Program-made: the position numbers and the translations under genes
NCBI RefSeq assembly: GCF_011395035.1
Contig: NZ_CP024769.1
Location: 457,965 to 521,964 of the forward strand
Direction of reading: 5' to 3'
Length of the DNA: 64,000 nt
Source: Pantoea cypripedii
GTDB lineage: Bacteria > Pseudomonadota > Gammaproteobacteria > Enterobacterales > Enterobacteriaceae
The notes under the pieces: model-generated
Seen by the model: the letters and a program-made list of their open reading frames with translations, nothing else
What the model was told of the DNA's origin: nothing
Databases searched by the model: none
Shown here: positions 62,748-64,000 of the stretch, one piece after another
How the letters are laid out: each line of letters begins with the position of its first letter
Numbering within the stretch: position 1 is the first letter of the stretch

Positions 62748-63662
62748 ATGTCACAGCATGCTTATAAACCTGGCGAAACGCGCCATCCCTTGTCTGCCAG
62801 CGATCTCACGCGTGCGCCACAAATCATCGCAGCTATGGACCAGCTGCGAGCGAACTTTACCGGCACGATGCGGGAAATGTATGACGAGATGCTGGCCCAG
62901 ACGCCCATCGCCGACGGCGTGGTCACAGAACACATCAATCACGATGGGATACAGGGCTGGTGGGTGAAACCGCAGCAGGCTTCAGGTAAACGGGTGCTGG
63001 TATTTATTCATGGCGGCGGCTATACGCTGGGCAGCGCCCGTGCCTATCGCGGTTTTGCCAGCCAGTTAGCCGCCCGTAGCGGTGTTGCGACATTTGTTCC
63101 GGACTATCCCTTAACCCCCGAATCCCCTTTCCCGGCAGCACCAGAGGCCATCGCGCGACTTCCAGAATGGCTCGCAGCCCAGGGACTGACACAGCTGGCG
63201 TTAGCGGGAGACTCTGCGGGAGGTGCACTGGTGCTGGGATTGTTACAAAATCCGCAGGTGGCGGCTAATGTGGCTTCTGCCGTGGTGTTTTCGCCGTATC
63301 TCGATCTGGCATTTACCGGAGATTCCTTTAATGACCCGGCGACGCACGACCCAATATTCCATCCTGAAATACTGACCCAGCTGGCTGGGGTATATCTCAA
63401 TGGCACCTCCGCCACCAACGGCTTAGCCTCACCGTTGTACGCCATACCCAAGCATTTACCCCCACTGGCAATTCAGGTGGGAACGGATGAATTATTGCTG
63501 GATGACGCCACACGTTATGCCGCCGCAGCGGCAACACGAGGCGGCGAGGTCCAGCTGGATATTTATGAAGGCATGCACCATGTCTTTCAGAGCACAATCG
63601 AGCTTGAAGCAGCGCGCCATGCGCTGGATGCCGCTGCCGGGTTTATTTCGCGCCACTGGTGA
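62748..63662 (+). CDS. Alpha/beta-hydrolase, HSL-type esterase
   Basis: A 304-residue hydrolase of the hormone-sensitive-lipase group: HGGGYTLGS forms the oxyanion hole, GDSAGGAL holds the nucleophile serine, DELLLDD the acid and EGMHHVF the histidine. It hydrolyses short-chain esters or carbamates; substrate unknown. CCGGAG precedes the ATG. It stands alone. Confidence 0.9.
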   Translation: MSQHAYKPGETRHPLSASDLTRAPQIIAAMDQLRANFTGTMREMYDEMLAQTPIADGVVTEHINHDGIQGWWVKPQQASGKRVLVFIHGGGYTLGSARAYRGFASQLAARSGVATFVPDYPLTPESPFPAAPEAIARLPEWLAAQGLTQLALAGDSAGGALVLGLLQNPQVAANVASAVVFSPYLDLAFTGDSFNDPATHDPIFHPEILTQLAGVYLNGTSATNGLASPLYAIPKHLPPLAIQVGTDELLLDDATRYAAAAATRGGEVQLDIYEGMHHVFQSTIELEAARHALDAAAGFISRHW

Positions 63663-63686
63663 TAAATACCTTACTGGCACTGTTCC

Positions 63687-63758
63687 GTAGCGGCGCGATT
63701 TATCGCGCAATGTTTTTGGCGCGTCAATCAAAACCCGCGCGATAAATCGCGCCGCTAC
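63687..63758. repeat. REP pair (BIME-like)
   Basis: GTAGCGGCGCGATTTATCGC at 63687-63706 and the inverted copy ending at 63758, after the esterase gene. Both arms are near consensus. Confidence 0.88.
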
Positions 63759-63898
63759 ATGAATCTGCGGGTTTTAATTTACCCTGCCATTTACCTTTTT
63801 CAGCAAAGCTTAGTGCATTTCCTTGGTTCAACTCCCCGACGCGGCGTTCGATGATAAAAACCGCCCGTCGGGTAATTGATAACAAAGGAATTCACCAT

Positions 63899-64000
63899 AT
63901 GAAGCAACGTTTTCACTTGCAGGCATTCAGTTTTGCCCTGCTGTCAGGGATATTCAGTGCTCACGCAGCGGACACGCCGGTTAAAGGCGGCACGCTGATT
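63899..64000 (+). CDS. ABC transporter substrate-binding protein, N-terminal fragment
   Basis: The start of a secreted protein: AAGGA, then ATG, a signal peptide MKQRFHLQAFSFALLSGIFS ending AHA, and a mature start ADTPVKGGTLI, typical of family 5 peptide/nickel-type binding proteins. The gene runs off the window. Confidence 0.7.
   Translation, partial: MKQRFHLQAFSFALLSGIFSAHAADTPVKGGTLI

Noticed and set aside
1..64000. tRNA, rRNA, CRISPR arrays, insertion sequences or prophage genes
   Set aside because: No cloverleaf, rRNA-like stretch, regularly spaced direct repeats, transposase or phage structural gene was seen.

Overview
The window reads as a chromosomal segment of an enterobacterium in the Erwiniaceae, most likely Pantoea or a close relative. 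The supporting markers are a complete arn operon (arnBCADTEF), a dat-ddc pair for 1,3-diaminopropane, rluF, yebG with a LexA box, ydbC, a Hok-type toxin, many small metabolic operons with dedicated regulators, and one recurring REP family with core GTAGCGGCGCGAT. I see no rRNA, tRNA, CRISPR array or insertion sequence. The species assignment is inference.

Layout. 1-8.4 kb: the 3' end of a GntR-family regulator; a four-gene operon (MFS, PanE-like, SDR, NodB-fold deacetylase) whose promoter carries a palindrome also found in front of the neighbouring IclR gene; a second MFS transporter; a DSD1-like PLP enzyme. 8.5-15.8 kb: the arn operon for L-Ara4N modification of lipid A. 16.3-20.6 kb: a small unknown protein, a prepilin peptidase, then dat-ddc. 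20.7-26.2 kb: a hok locus, an aminotransferase, ydbC, a glycosyltransferase, rluF and an Lrp-type regulator. 26.3-37.7 kb: single genes with divergent or convergent regulators (AraC, XRE-cupin, MarR), a CynX-like exporter, cytochrome b561, a methyltransferase and a chemotaxis receptor.

38-46 kb: an orphan TccC-like Tc/Rhs toxin subunit with an AT-rich, GNAT-like C-terminus, followed by a six-gene periplasmic sugar/polyol dehydrogenase operon (GMC flavoprotein, small subunit, tri-haem cytochrome c, two HbpS-like proteins, DoxX). 46.6-50 kb: hydroxyacid dehydrogenase, RraA-like protein and MFS transporter, then a 34-residue membrane protein. 50.6-54.4 kb: an accessory stretch with an AT-rich gene encoding a PPxY-motif protein, a Fic protein, yebG, and a SIR2/HAM1 two-gene unit resembling the KomB-KomC part of the Kongming anti-phage system.

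54.7-61.4 kb: a seven-gene operon (two flavin monooxygenases, M20 amidohydrolase, GNAT, amino-acid ABC transporter) whose content matches the S-substituted-cysteine salvage (yxe/ytm-type) operons of Bacillus. 61.6-64 kb: a second PPxY-motif protein, an alpha/beta-hydrolase, REP elements and the start of an ABC substrate-binding protein.

The most interesting items are the SIR2/HAM1 pair without an adjacent adenosine deaminase, the TccC protein with a GNAT-like tail, and two unlinked orphan proteins with eukaryote-type PPxY motifs.
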